Assembly: GCF_003667565.1 (NCBI RefSeq)
Contig: NZ_RCUX01000001.1
Location: 1-64,000 of the forward strand
From: Mycetocola tolaasinivorans
GTDB taxonomy: Bacteria > Actinomycetota > Actinomycetes > Actinomycetales > Microbacteriaceae
Length of the DNA: 64,000 bases
Direction: 5' to 3'
The notes beneath the pieces are model-generated. The model saw only the letters and a program-made list of their open reading frames with translations. It was not told the DNA's origin and did not search any database. The position numbers and the translations under genes were made by a program. Positions within the stretch are counted from its first letter, which is position 1, and each line of letters opens with the position of its first letter. Positions 1 through 8,173 of this stretch are shown here, one piece after another.

Positions 1-404
1 TCAACGCGATCCAGGACGAGACCGGCGCGGACATCTCGATCGAAGAGGACGGCACCGTGTACATCGGCGCCGTGGACGGTCCGTCGGCCGAGGCTGCGCG
101 TGCGCAGGTCAACGCCATCGCGAACCCCACCAACCCCGAGATCGGTGAGCAGTTCCTCGGAACCGTCGTGAAGCTCGCCGCCTTCGGTGCGTTTGTGTCG
201 CTGCTGCCCGGCAAGGACGGCCTGCTGCACATCTCCGAGGTGCGCAAGCTCGCCGGTGGCAAGCGCGTGGAGAACGTCGAAGACGTGCTCGGCGTGGGCC
301 AGAAGGTTCTCGTTGAGATCACCAAGATCGACGACCGCGGCAAGCTGTCGCTGTCGCCGGTTCTGGCCGATGAGGCCGCAGCCGAGGCTCCGGCCGAGGA
401 CTAA
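1..404 (+). CDS. pnp: Polyribonucleotide nucleotidyltransferase, C-terminal part
   Basis: This is the 3' end of the PNPase gene, cut by the window edge; whole codons begin at base 3. PNPase degrades RNA 3' to 5' by phosphorolysis. The visible part is the end of the KH domain (through [16 protein letters not shown]) and a complete S1 RNA-binding domain running from [18 protein letters not shown] through LLHISEV to [10 protein letters not shown], followed by a short Ala/Glu-rich tail. The catalytic RNase PH domains lie outside the window. A strong hairpin follows the stop directly, so the gene appears to end its own transcript. The family call is secure. Confidence 0.97.
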   Translation, partial: NAIQDETGADISIEEDGTVYIGAVDGPSAEAARAQVNAIANPTNPEIGEQFLGTVVKLAAFGAFVSLLPGKDGLLHISEVRKLAGGKRVENVEDVLGVGQKVLVEITKIDDRGKLSLSPVLADEAAAEAPAED

Positions 405-416
405 TCCTCAGTAGGT

Positions 417-462
417 AAAACACCGCCGCCCGTCCCGTTTTCGGGGCGGGCGGCGGTGTTTT
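417..462 (+). terminator. Rho-independent terminator after pnp
   Basis: A GC-rich stem (AACACCGCCGCCCG paired with CGGGCGGCGGTGTT) with a short loop is followed by TTTT. It lies 12 nt after the pnp stop and before the convergent lipoprotein gene, so it may serve both strands. Confidence 0.9.
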
Positions 463-469
463 GTGCGGG

Positions 470-1075
470 CTAGGGTCCCTCGGCCAGGAGCTCGGCTTCG
501 GTCTTGGTGATGGTGGGAAGCGCGGCCCGGTCAGTGTGATCGAGGATCTTCGGGAGGTCGGGGCTCTGCGTGTCGACCCGCTGGAAGCGCGTCCGGGTGT
601 TCTTTTGGGTGGCCGCGAAGAAGCCCGCAGGCCCGCCAACAATGGCGTATCCACCGATGGGATCCTGTGCGCCATACATTGCCGGGGTCAGGAAGACCGC
701 ATAGGGGCCGCCGGTTTCCAGCGCGGAAAACCCCGTGTTTTCATCGATGCCCGGAGTCGCAACCTCGATGGTGTCGCCGCTCAGCTCGCCCGACACCACC
801 GACACCACCCGGACGATATCGAAAACGATCGGTGCGGAATCCGGCAGACCGTATCCCTCGGGCAGCGGCACCTCGTGCGTGCGCCCGGTGGGCTCAACCA
901 CGGCGATCGCACTCGCCCGCTGGGCAAGCTCATCGAGGCTCGAATACTCGTAAGCCCGAAATCCCCGGTCCTGAATATCGGGAATCCTCAGTGACTCGGA
1001 TGCTGCGGCGCACCCCGCCATACCCGCAAGGAGGCCCACGCCAAGTGTCCCCACCAGGAAGTTTCGACCTCGCAT
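470..1075 (-). CDS. Putative lipoprotein of unknown function
   Basis: A 201-residue protein with a short basic N-terminus, a hydrophobic segment and a lipobox ending M-A-G-C with Cys22. It should be lipidated and held on the outer face of the membrane. I do not recognise the mature domain. It reads as a compact soluble fold containing PIVFDIVRVVSVVSGEL and GGPYAVFLTPA, which resembles small secreted domains that carry an embedded beta-barrel, but that is only an impression. The ATG start is preceded by GGGGGAAAC. The gene converges on pnp and diverges from merR, so it is transcribed alone. Confidence 0.7.
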   Translation of the reverse strand: MRGRNFLVGTLGVGLLAGMAGCAAASESLRIPDIQDRGFRAYEYSSLDELAQRASAIAVVEPTGRTHEVPLPEGYGLPDSAPIVFDIVRVVSVVSGELSGDTIEVATPGIDENTGFSALETGGPYAVFLTPAMYGAQDPIGGYAIVGGPAGFFAATQKNTRTRFQRVDTQSPDLPKILDHTDRAALPTITKTEAELLAEGP

Positions 1076-1175
1076 GTTTCCCCCGCCTCAATTGATAAGT
1101 CATCTTCACACTGTGCGATGTGGGAGCGCAACGAAAACCGGGTAATTGGAAGAGTCCGACATCGCGACCAAACGC

Positions 1176-1206
1176 TTGACCTGGAGTGCACTCCAGGGTC
1201 TATCGT
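1176..1206 (+). promoter_or_regulatory. MerR-type promoter and operator, leaderless
   Basis: A -35 box TTGACC (1176-1181) and a -10 box TATCGT (1201-1206) are 19 bp apart, the long spacer typical of MerR-activated promoters. The spacer holds the perfect 16-bp palindrome CTGGAGTGCACTCCAG (1181-1196). Only 7 nt separate the -10 from the ATG, so the merR transcript is probably leaderless. Confidence 0.85.
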
Positions 1207-1213
1207 GGCGACT

Positions 1214-1597
1214 ATGAGCGACACCATCACCGACCTCTCGATCTCCGCCCTCGCGGACCTCTCCGGGGTCTCCATCGATACGCTGCGATACTACGAGCGT
1301 GCCAACCTCTTCGTGCGGCCGGTTCGCCGGGACGAGGCAGGCCGGCGACGCTACGGAGAGCGCGACGTGATCTGGGTCCAGTTTGTGACCCGGCTGCGCG
1401 CCACCGGCATGGGGATCACCACGATCGCCGAGTACACCCGGTTGGCACGTCTCGGTGAGGCCACGAACCCCGAGCGGCTCGCGCTGCTTGAGGAGCATCG
1501 GGAGCACGTGGTGGAAAAGCTCAGGGAGACTCAGGCGAGCCTCGACGCGATCTCCTACAAGATCGCCGAATACGAACGAAAGGTAGCCGACCTATGA
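1214..1597 (+). CDS. MerR family transcriptional regulator
   Basis: A 127-residue regulator with the MerR winged-helix start ([24 protein letters not shown]), the RRYGERDV wing and a C-terminal coiled helix of Arg/Glu-rich heptads ([23 protein letters not shown]) for dimerisation. No metal-binding cysteines are visible, so an NmlR/AdhR-like sensor of electrophiles or aldehydes is more likely than a metal sensor (inference). The start is set by the leaderless promoter. The stop overlaps the start of the aldo/keto reductase by 4 bp (ATGA), so the two are co-transcribed and the regulator probably controls its own operon through the palindrome in the promoter. Confidence 0.9.
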   Translation: MSDTITDLSISALADLSGVSIDTLRYYERANLFVRPVRRDEAGRRRYGERDVIWVQFVTRLRATGMGITTIAEYTRLARLGEATNPERLALLEEHREHVVEKLRETQASLDAISYKIAEYERKVADL

Positions 1598-2583
1598 AAA
1601 CCACCACACTGGGCAGCGAAAACACCCCGAATGGAGCCCTGACCGTGGGCCGTCTCGGCCTCGGCTGCATGGGAATGTCCGCGTTCTACTCCGGCGCGGG
1701 GCAGGACGATGCGGCCTCGATCCGCACGATCCACCGCGCACTCGACCTCGGCGTCACCCTGATCGATACCGCCGAAATGTACGGCCCGTACACAAACGAA
1801 ACCCTCGTCGGTCAGGCCCTTGCGGGGCGTCGCGACGAGGTCACCCTCGCCACCAAGTTCGGCATTCTGCCGGCCGGTGAGGGCGAGCGGCGTTTTGATG
1901 GTTCCCCCGAAAACGTGCACCGCTCGATCGACGGATCCCTCCAGCGGCTCGGTACCGACTACGTGGACCTCTACTACCTGCACCGGGTTGACCCGAACGT
2001 GGCCATCGAGGAAACCGTGGGTGCGCTGGCCGAGTTGGTTGCGGCGGGAAAGATCCGGCACATCGGACTCTCCGAGGCCGCCGCGGACACCATTCGCCGT
2101 GCCCACGCCGTGCACCCGATCACCGCGGTCCAGACCGAGTATTCGCTCTGGACCCGCGACCCCGAGGCGGAGATCCTGCCGGTCGTGCGCGAACTCGGCA
2201 TCGGATTTGTGCCGTATTCGCCGCTCGGCCGGGGGTTCCTGACCGGCACCATTCGCACCCTCGACGGCCTGGACGAAAACGACTTCCGTCGCTTCAATCC
2301 GCGCTTTGCCGGCGACAGCCTGGAGGCCAACATTCGCATCGTCGAGCAGGTGGATGCGGTCGCCCGTGAACTCGATGCGACCCCGGGGCAGGTGGCCCTC
2401 GCCTGGCTGCTGGCCCAGGGCGAGCACATTGCCCCGATCCCCGGCACCCGCAAGGTAGCGAACCTCGAGCAGAACGTGTCCGCTGATGTCCTAGAACTGA
2501 GCGCAGCTCAGCTCGCGGCCCTCGACGCCGTGGCCGCCCCGGTGGGGGAGCGCTACCCCGATATGTCCTCGCTCAACCGCTAA
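1594..2583 (+). CDS. Aldo/keto reductase
   Basis: A 329-residue NADPH-dependent reductase with the (beta/alpha)8 AKR fold. The catalytic tetrad can be read directly: Asp58 and Tyr63 in IDTAEMYG, Lys88 in LATKFG and His130 in LYYLHRVDP. The C-terminal nucleotide-binding segment is present ([16 protein letters not shown]). It is co-translated with the upstream MerR gene by an ATGA overlap, which suggests a role in detoxifying the carbonyl compound the regulator senses. The physiological substrate cannot be read from sequence. Confidence 0.92.
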   Translation: MKTTTLGSENTPNGALTVGRLGLGCMGMSAFYSGAGQDDAASIRTIHRALDLGVTLIDTAEMYGPYTNETLVGQALAGRRDEVTLATKFGILPAGEGERRFDGSPENVHRSIDGSLQRLGTDYVDLYYLHRVDPNVAIEETVGALAELVAAGKIRHIGLSEAAADTIRRAHAVHPITAVQTEYSLWTRDPEAEILPVVRELGIGFVPYSPLGRGFLTGTIRTLDGLDENDFRRFNPRFAGDSLEANIRIVEQVDAVARELDATPGQVALAWLLAQGEHIAPIPGTRKVANLEQNVSADVLELSAAQLAALDAVAAPVGERYPDMSSLNR

Positions 2584-2606
2584 CTACGCGGAATTAGATG
2601 CTCTAG

Positions 2607-2640
2607 AGGGTGCCCCGATCCGTGTGGATCGGGGCACCCT
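2607..2640 (+). terminator. Hairpin terminator after the aldo/keto reductase
   Basis: A perfect 15-bp stem (AGGGTGCCCCGATCC and its complement) with the loop GTGT lies 24 nt after the stop. There is no clear T-run, so termination efficiency is uncertain. Confidence 0.7.
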
Positions 2641-2672
2641 CGTGCGTTCACGAATCGGCGAGAGCGGACTAG

Positions 2673-3198
2673 CCGGATGAAAGTGCCCGTTATCTGGTTG
2701 CCCTGAACATCCCCGAGGCAGAGACTGAGGCAAACAGGGAGGAACCTCCTGCTCATTCACTCATCACCGCCGGCCACACGCTCGACAGCGAGCCCATGGG
2801 CCAAAATCCTAGGCCCGTGCTTTACCGCCGATTCGCTGCGCACCGAGCTGGGTCTCACCCCGGCCGCGGCCGCCGATGCATTCGCATCCCTGCGGGTCCT
2901 CAGCCTGAAAACCGCCGATGACGTTGAGGTTTTTCCCGCTTTTCAGTTTGTCGACGGGAAGCCCGTTCGCGGGCTGAACGCGGTACTCGAGGCACTCAGC
3001 GTTGGCACCGATGATCGCTGGACGTGGGCTCAATGGCTGAATACGCCGCGGCCCGCAGAGCCCCGGGCTTATCGTGGCACCCGCGTCCACAATGATGCCC
3101 GTTCCACCCTCGTGCGCAACATCGACTGCCTGGCCTCGGGAGATGTGGACGGAACCGTCACCGCCGCTCGGCGGACGGCGGCGAACTGGGCATCATGA
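2673..3198 (+). pseudogene. RES-associated Xre/MbcA/ParS antitoxin gene, frameshifted
   Basis: From about 2791 an open frame reads SPWAKILGPCFTADSLR, then FPAFQF and RWTWAQWLNTP. These are the signature blocks of the antitoxin partner of RES-domain toxins (MbcA/ParS toxin-binding family). No ATG, GTG or TTG occurs in this frame between the upstream stop at 2704 and the conserved region. Reading the other frame upstream (ARYLVALNIPEAETE, HTLDSEP) and removing one C from the CCC at 2793-2795 gives a continuous LDSEPWAKILGPCFT, so a single inserted base appears to break the gene. The true start is not identifiable. The frame ends in an ATGA overlap with the toxin gene. Confidence 0.65.
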
Positions 3199-3938
3199 CG
3201 GCGGTTCTCGGCTCGCCGGATACGCACGCCGACTACTCGGGATTTCCACGACGAGGGATCCCCGCGGGGTCGACGCTTTTTCGAGCTCACAGCACCACGC
3301 GTTCGGCATGGTGGTTCGACAGCGGTCCGTACGGCAGATTCAACCTCCCGAGTCCGAGAGGTACGTGCTACGTATCTACTCTGGTTGAAACCGCCGTTCG
3401 CGAGCGCGTTCGTTCGGAAATTCAACTCTCTGGAGTTGTTTCAACCGCTTTTGCGTCGTCGTTTGTGGTGTCCCGTTTGACCGCCCCACAGAGATATTCG
3501 TGTGCGGCGGTGAGCTCGGCACGTGCGGCGCGCTACCAAATCGTGCGCGCGCTGGTCACGACCGCAGATTATCGTCTCACTCGAGAGTGGGCGGGCGTGT
3601 TTGGTGATGCGGGGTTCAGCGGCATCAGCTATGGGTTCGCTTTCACCACTGGGAGACCAACCGCGCTGGGACTGTTCGGCACGGAGGGAAAACCCGGCGA
3701 CGGCTTTACATCTGCGCGCCGCCTCGCCGGCAATCAAGCCTGCATGATTGCGGGTCCTGAAGTAGCCAGTGCGCCCGACGCCGCAGCCCTCGAGCTGGTC
3801 CGCCCGGGTCTCACCACAGAAACGGCCGCGACCGGAAAACCGGTCGCGGCCGAACGAACGGCTGTGCCCGCTGACGCCGTGCCCGCTGACGCTGTGCCCG
3901 CTGACGCTGTGCCAGCAGACGCTGTGCCAGCTGGCTAG
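3195..3938 (+). CDS. RES-domain toxin (putative NAD-degrading)
   Basis: A 247-residue protein with the RES fold: TLFRAHS (Arg30), GRFNLPSPRGTCYVST (Arg48, Tyr59), Glu65, and FSGISYG with Ser145. These match the conserved Arg, Glu and Ser of RES toxins such as MbcT, which consume NAD+. The ATG overlaps the antitoxin stop by 4 bp, the usual antitoxin-first layout. The C-terminus carries an added low-complexity tail of PADAV repeats from a 15-bp tandem repeat, which is not part of the family. Because the antitoxin looks broken, the toxin may be weak, inactive or neutralised in trans. Confidence 0.75.
   Translation: MTAVLGSPDTHADYSGFPRRGIPAGSTLFRAHSTTRSAWWFDSGPYGRFNLPSPRGTCYVSTLVETAVRERVRSEIQLSGVVSTAFASSFVVSRLTAPQRYSCAAVSSARAARYQIVRALVTTADYRLTREWAGVFGDAGFSGISYGFAFTTGRPTALGLFGTEGKPGDGFTSARRLAGNQACMIAGPEVASAPDAAALELVRPGLTTETAATGKPVAAERTAVPADAVPADAVPADAVPADAVPAG
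3864..3932 (+). repeat. 15-bp tandem repeat in the 3' end of the RES gene
   Basis: Four full copies of GTGCCCGCTGACGCT (the last with two A substitutions) and a partial fifth encode VPADA repeats at the C-terminus of the RES protein. Copies two and three are identical, which suggests recent slippage. Confidence 0.9.
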
Positions 3939-4303
3939 GAAGCGATGTAGAGGAACCCGAGTACGGCGCTCGCGAGGCTCAGCAGGGTGAGCACCACCAC
4001 GGGGATGACGGGCTCCCTGTGGCGCACGTGGATCACGATCGCACCGATCATGATGACGGCCAGACCGAGCGCGGCAATCGGGGTGAGCACGGGGGCCACA
4101 CCGGTGACCACGGGCAGGATCAGGCCGATACCACCAATGACCTCGGCAAGGCCGATGAAGCGGGTGAACGCGGTGGGGAAGCGATCGACGAAGGTCATGC
4201 CGCGCTCACTCAGGCGCGGGATGGGGGTTACCACCTTCATCCCGCCGGAACCGATAAAGGCGAGTGCCAGCAGGGCGTTGAGAATGATCAGGGCAATAAA
4301 CAC
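3935..4303 (-). CDS. DoxX family membrane protein
   Basis: A 122-residue integral membrane protein with four hydrophobic helices (MFIALIILNALLALAFIGSG; a helix starting FIGLAEVIGGIGLILPVV; LTPIAALGLAVIMIGAIVIH; VVVLTLLSLASAVLGFL). The sequence and size fit the DoxX/DoxD-like family; GLAEVIGGIGLI is a typical DoxX block. The GTG start at 4303 is chosen because AAGGAG lies 5 nt upstream and the hydrophobic region starts at once; the open frame extends further but looks non-coding. Its stop TAG and that of the convergent RES gene share one palindromic CTAG (3935-3938). It diverges from a MarR gene that may regulate it. Confidence 0.85.
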   Translation of the reverse strand: MFIALIILNALLALAFIGSGGMKVVTPIPRLSERGMTFVDRFPTAFTRFIGLAEVIGGIGLILPVVTGVAPVLTPIAALGLAVIMIGAIVIHVRHREPVIPVVVLTLLSLASAVLGFLYIAS

Positions 4304-4377
4304 GGGGTCTCCTTGGGGAATGGCCCTGAAAACGGGCAGGTGATCACCGTAGCGAAAATTATTTGAACTCGCAAGTA

Positions 4378-4405
4378 TTGAAGGTTCACGCAAATTGGAT
4401 AGGGT
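4378..4405 (+). promoter_or_regulatory. Putative promoter of the marR gene, leaderless
   Basis: TTGAAG (4378-4383), a 16-bp spacer and TAGGGT (4400-4405) are followed by the ATG 6 nt later. TGAAC and GTTCA half-sites flank the -35 region and could be a MarR operator. Confidence 0.55.
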
Positions 4406-4411
4406 GGACGT

Positions 4412-4918
4412 ATGGAAACCCCGCGCTGGCTCAACGAGACGGAACTCGCCCTGTGGATGCGCCTGCAGGTGGTGAGTGAGTACTTGCCCGCGAGTATCGA
4501 TGCGCAGCTCCGCGCCGACGCCGGGCTTACCCGCTACGAGTATCACGTGCTCGCGATGCTATCGGAGGCGGAGGGGCGCAGCCTGCCCATGAGCACGCTG
4601 GCCTTCGTTACCAATGGATCGCTCTCTCGGCTTTCCCATGCGGCGCGCAGGCTTGAACAGGAGGGGTGGATTGAACGCACTCGCGTTCCCGCGGATCGCC
4701 GCGCGATGATCGCGACACTGACCGACTCCGGCTGGGAGAAGATTGTCCGGTCTGCACCCGGTCACGTCGAGCACGTGCGATCCGAGGTGTTTGACCATCT
4801 CACTGCGGAGCAGGTCGCCGCCCTCGAAGTCGCGATCGAACCGCTCGTGCAGGCACTCTTGCCCACCGAGTGCCCCGCCGAGGGGATGGGTGGGGTCGCG
4901 CACCCCGCGCAGGACTGA
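4412..4918 (+). CDS. MarR family transcriptional regulator
   Basis: A 168-residue winged-helix regulator. The DNA-binding core is clear: LTRYEYHVLAMLSEAEGRSLPMSTLA, then the recognition helix region (TNGSLSRLSHAARRLEQEGWIERT) and the wing DRRAMIATLTDSG. The flanking helices form the dimer interface. It is divergent from doxX with 108 bp between them and lies upstream of an aldo/keto reductase, either of which could be its target. No ligand can be inferred. Confidence 0.9.
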   Translation: METPRWLNETELALWMRLQVVSEYLPASIDAQLRADAGLTRYEYHVLAMLSEAEGRSLPMSTLAFVTNGSLSRLSHAARRLEQEGWIERTRVPADRRAMIATLTDSGWEKIVRSAPGHVEHVRSEVFDHLTAEQVAALEVAIEPLVQALLPTECPAEGMGGVAHPAQD

Positions 4919-5007
4919 CCCGCAGGGCCATTCCCATCACAGCCCGTATCCAAATCGTTATCATCGCCGGAGAAACGCGGGGCCGAGGGGTGATCTGCGG
5001 GGTGAAA

Positions 5008-5030
5008 CCTGACGTACACTACGTGTCAGG
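5008..5030. promoter_or_regulatory. Candidate operator upstream of the second aldo/keto reductase
   Basis: Nested inverted repeats: outer arms CCTGAC (5008-5013) and GTCAGG (5025-5030), inner arms ACGTA (5012-5016) and TACGT (5020-5024). It lies 55 bp before the reductase start and 90 bp after the marR stop. Confidence 0.45.
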
Positions 5031-5084
5031 CGGCCGTTTATCGGCACAATACGCCACCGCGTCGCCTAGAGGGGGAGAGGGCCG

Positions 5085-6095
5085 ATGCTGAATCAGTCGG
5101 TAGCGAGGGTTGAGTCAATTCCGTTGACCCTGCCCGGGCTCGTCTCGCTTCCCGAAACACTTCATTCCGATGCGTCTTTGCGTCGTGACCTGGGAGATAC
5201 CGGGCTGCGGGTTCACCCGATTGCCCTCGGCACCAGCGTTTTCGGCTGGACCGCCCAGACCTCGGACTGCGAGCTGATCCTGGATCGCTATGCGGAGCAG
5301 GGGGGAAACTTCCTTGACACCGCGGACAGCTACTCCGCGGGCCGCAGTGAACACATCATCGGCCAGTGGATGTCGCGGCGCGGAAACCGCGACCGAATGG
5401 TGGTTTCGACCAAGGTGGGCCGGCACCCGGACAACCCGGGCCTCGGTTCGGTCAGCGTGGTGCGTGCGGTGGAGGCCAGCCTGGAGCGCCTGCAGACCGA
5501 TCACATCGACGTGCTCTACTTTCACGATGACGACCCGAGCGTCCCTCTCGAAGACGCTCTGGGTACCGCCGAGTGGCTGATCGAGACCGGAAAGATTCGG
5601 CACCTCGCGGTGTCCGGATATCGCCCGGAGCGCCTGGTCCAGGCGCGCATTCTCGCAGCCTCCGGCTACCCTCGGATCGCCGCGGTGGGCACCCACTACT
5701 CGCTCCTGCACCGCAGCAGCTATGAGGGTTCCCTCGAACTCGTTTCGCGGGGGCAGCACCTCGCCGTATTGCCCTACCTGACCCTGGAAAACGGCTTCCT
5801 GAGCGGCAAGTACCGCTCACGCGCGCAGCTCGACACCTCCGCCCGTGGCACCCGTGTCTCAAGCCTGGTGAACCGCCAGGGTCTGCGTGCGCTCCAGGTG
5901 CTCGATCGCGTGGCGGAGGAGCAGGAGCAAAGCCCGACCTCGGTTGCGCTCGCCTGGGTGCTGTCGCGCCCCGGCATCACGGCACCCGTGGTCAGCGCTA
6001 ACGATCCCGAGCAGGTTGATGCCCTGATGGCGGCACCAAATATTGAGCTCACGCGCACCCAGCGTGCCGACCTCGAAAAGGTGTGGCACTCGTAG
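5085..6095 (+). CDS. Aldo/keto reductase
   Basis: A 336-residue AKR-fold reductase with a roughly 30-residue N-terminal extension before the fold (RDLGDTGLRVHPIALGTSVFG). The catalytic tetrad is readable: Asp78 and Tyr83 in LDTADSYS, Lys110 in VSTKVG and His147 in LYFHDDD. The C-terminal PVVSANDPEQVDALMAAP segment matches the cofactor-binding end. The ATG is preceded by a strong GAGGGGGAGAGG. It is only distantly similar to the reductase at 1594-2583, so the two are not a recent duplication. The substrate is unknown. Confidence 0.9.
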   Translation: MLNQSVARVESIPLTLPGLVSLPETLHSDASLRRDLGDTGLRVHPIALGTSVFGWTAQTSDCELILDRYAEQGGNFLDTADSYSAGRSEHIIGQWMSRRGNRDRMVVSTKVGRHPDNPGLGSVSVVRAVEASLERLQTDHIDVLYFHDDDPSVPLEDALGTAEWLIETGKIRHLAVSGYRPERLVQARILAASGYPRIAAVGTHYSLLHRSSYEGSLELVSRGQHLAVLPYLTLENGFLSGKYRSRAQLDTSARGTRVSSLVNRQGLRALQVLDRVAEEQEQSPTSVALAWVLSRPGITAPVVSANDPEQVDALMAAPNIELTRTQRADLEKVWHS

Positions 6096-6169
6096 ACTCG
6101 GTCCCGGCCGGGTTTGTGCCAATTTGGCCCCGCGCCGAACAAACCTTCGGTTCTTCGCCCGACCTGGCC

Positions 6170-6175
6170 TAGGGT
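6170..6175 (+). promoter_or_regulatory. -10 box, leaderless M16 peptidase gene
   Basis: TAGGGT ends 7 nt before the ATG. Confidence 0.55.
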
Positions 6176-6182
6176 GGAGCCG

Positions 6183-7565
6183 ATGATTCCCCCGAGAGAG
6201 TTCCCACTCACCGAGCCCAGTATTGACTTCGAGACCGCGGCCGGTTCCCGGATCCGCCGCACCGTTTTGCCCACCGGGCTTCGGATTCTCAGCGAGGAAA
6301 TGCCCGCCGCACAGAGCGCCACGATCGGCTTTTGGGTGGGGGTGGGTTCGCGTGACGAGCTCGCCACCGACTCCGCGGTCGGTGCCTCCGGCTTTGGGTC
6401 CACACACTTCCTGGAGCACCTGCTCTTCAAGGGCACGCCCTCACGCAGCGCCCTGGATATCGCCATCGCGTTCGACGCCGTGGGTGGCGAGCACAACGCC
6501 CTCACGGCGAAGGAGTACACCTGCTACTACGCCAAGGTGCGCGACCAGGACCTCTCGATGGCCACCTCCGTCCTCGCCGATATGATCGCCTCCTCGCTGA
6601 TCGACCCGGAGGAGTTTGAGCGCGAGCGCCAGGTCATCATCGAAGAGCTCGCCATGCGCGAAGACGACCCCGGCACCGCGGTCTGGGAACTCCTGTTTGA
6701 GGCGGTACTGGGCGATCACCCGCTCGCGCGTCCGATCGGCGGAACCCCGCAGACCATCGAGGAGTGCACCCGCGAGGCCGTGCTGGAACACTATGCACGC
6801 AACTACCGCGCCGCCGACGTCGTGATCTCCGCGGCGGGCGCCGTGCGCCACGACGAACTGGTGGCCGAGGTTGTGGCCGCGCTGACCGCAGCCGGCTGGG
6901 ATCAGAGCATCGAGGCCGCACCGGTTTCGCGTCGCCCACTGGTGGCCGTAGACACCACGCCCGCCCGCAGCCTCATCGTTGAGCACCGCCCGATCGAGCA
7001 GGTGCACCTGCTGCTCGGCTGCACCGGCATTGCGATGCGGGATGAGCGATGGCCGGTCATGAGCATCCTCAACTCAATCCTCGGCGGCGGCATGTCCTCG
7101 CGCCTGTTCCAGGAGGTGCGCGAAAAGCGCGGGCTCGCCTACTCGGTGTACTCGTTCTCCAGCGCATTTTCAGACACCGGGGTGTTCGGGATGGGTGCCG
7201 CCTGCACCCCGGCCCGCGCCCGCGAGGTCGCCGATCTGATGCACGCCGAGCTGGTCGCTATGGCCACGGACGGTGTGACCGAGGAGGAGCTGTCGCGCGC
7301 CCTCGGTCAGCTCTCGGGGGCTTCCGCGTTGGCACTCGAGGACTCCGATTCCCGGATGTCCCGGTTGGGCCGCGCCGACCTGATTCTCGGCGAGTTCCAG
7401 GAATTGGACACCATCCTGGGAATGCTGGCCTCCGTCACCGCCGAGGACGTGCGTACGCTCGCGCGTGAACTCGCGGATCGCTCGTTTACGGTTGCCGCCG
7501 TCGGCGCAATCGACGAGAGTGTATTTGATGGCTTTGGCGAGCCCGGGGAAGGAAATCGATCATGA
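6183..7565 (+). CDS. M16 family zinc peptidase (insulinase/pitrilysin type)
   Basis: A 460-residue protease of the processing-peptidase type. The inverted zinc motif HFLEH gives His75, Glu78 and His79, with the downstream Glu-rich helix (ERQVIIEELAMREDDP) supplying the third ligand. The inactive second half is present, with SSRLFQEVREKRGLAYSVYSF. The ATG at 6183 is preferred over further upstream codons because a leaderless -10 sits just before it and the conserved fold begins soon after. In related actinobacteria this gene follows pnp directly; here 5.8 kb of accessory genes lie between. It overlaps the next gene by 4 bp. Confidence 0.93.
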   Translation: MIPPREFPLTEPSIDFETAAGSRIRRTVLPTGLRILSEEMPAAQSATIGFWVGVGSRDELATDSAVGASGFGSTHFLEHLLFKGTPSRSALDIAIAFDAVGGEHNALTAKEYTCYYAKVRDQDLSMATSVLADMIASSLIDPEEFERERQVIIEELAMREDDPGTAVWELLFEAVLGDHPLARPIGGTPQTIEECTREAVLEHYARNYRAADVVISAAGAVRHDELVAEVVAALTAAGWDQSIEAAPVSRRPLVAVDTTPARSLIVEHRPIEQVHLLLGCTGIAMRDERWPVMSILNSILGGGMSSRLFQEVREKRGLAYSVYSFSSAFSDTGVFGMGAACTPARAREVADLMHAELVAMATDGVTEEELSRALGQLSGASALALEDSDSRMSRLGRADLILGEFQELDTILGMLASVTAEDVRTLARELADRSFTVAAVGAIDESVFDGFGEPGEGNRS

Positions 7566-8164
7566 GTCAGTACCTGTACCTGGTGCGGCACGGCGAACAG
7601 CAGGACGCGGAACACGGCCTACCGGATGGCCCGCTCTCTCCGCGCGGACGCCGACAGGCCCGCCTGATCGGCGAGCGTCTGAGCGGCCTGCCGCTGAACG
7701 CCGCGTATCACTCCCCGCTCCAGCGCGCGGCCGAAACCGCGGAACTCATCGCCGAGCGCCTGCCCTCGATCACACTTGAGCCCTCGGCCCTGCTGTTTGA
7801 CTGCGTTCCGACCGGCAAGACCCCGGACACCCCGAGCGCCTACGAGCCGTTCTTCGGCGGTATCACCGATGCCGAAACCGAGGCCGGTACCGCGCAGATG
7901 AACGACGCCGTTGCCGAGTTCCTGGCTCCGAAGAGTGGCGAGCGACACGATCTGATCATCAGTCACAACTTCGTGATTGCCTGGTTCGTGCGCGAGGTCC
8001 TGGGCGCGCCGGACTGGCGCTGGATGACCCTCGACCAGGCCAACTGCGGGCTCACGGTGATTCACCGCAAGCCCGGGCGCCCGTGGAGCCTGCTCACGCA
8101 CAACGACCTTGCTCACCTGCCGGTTGAGCTGCGTACCGGCCTGCCGGACCCGCTGCCGGTATAG
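7562..8164 (+). CDS. Histidine phosphatase family protein
   Basis: A 200-residue member of the phosphoglycerate-mutase-like superfamily. The LVRHGE motif carries the phosphohistidine His10, the second arginine block is YHSPLQRAAETAE, and the second catalytic histidine is His135 in LIISHN. The whole core of the family is present and of ordinary length. It is translationally coupled to the M16 gene by ATGA. The substrate cannot be stated from sequence; the family includes phosphatases of sugars, nucleotides and cofactors. Confidence 0.9.
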   Translation: MSQYLYLVRHGEQQDAEHGLPDGPLSPRGRRQARLIGERLSGLPLNAAYHSPLQRAAETAELIAERLPSITLEPSALLFDCVPTGKTPDTPSAYEPFFGGITDAETEAGTAQMNDAVAEFLAPKSGERHDLIISHNFVIAWFVREVLGAPDWRWMTLDQANCGLTVIHRKPGRPWSLLTHNDLAHLPVELRTGLPDPLPV

Positions 8165-8173
8165 CGCGCATTA

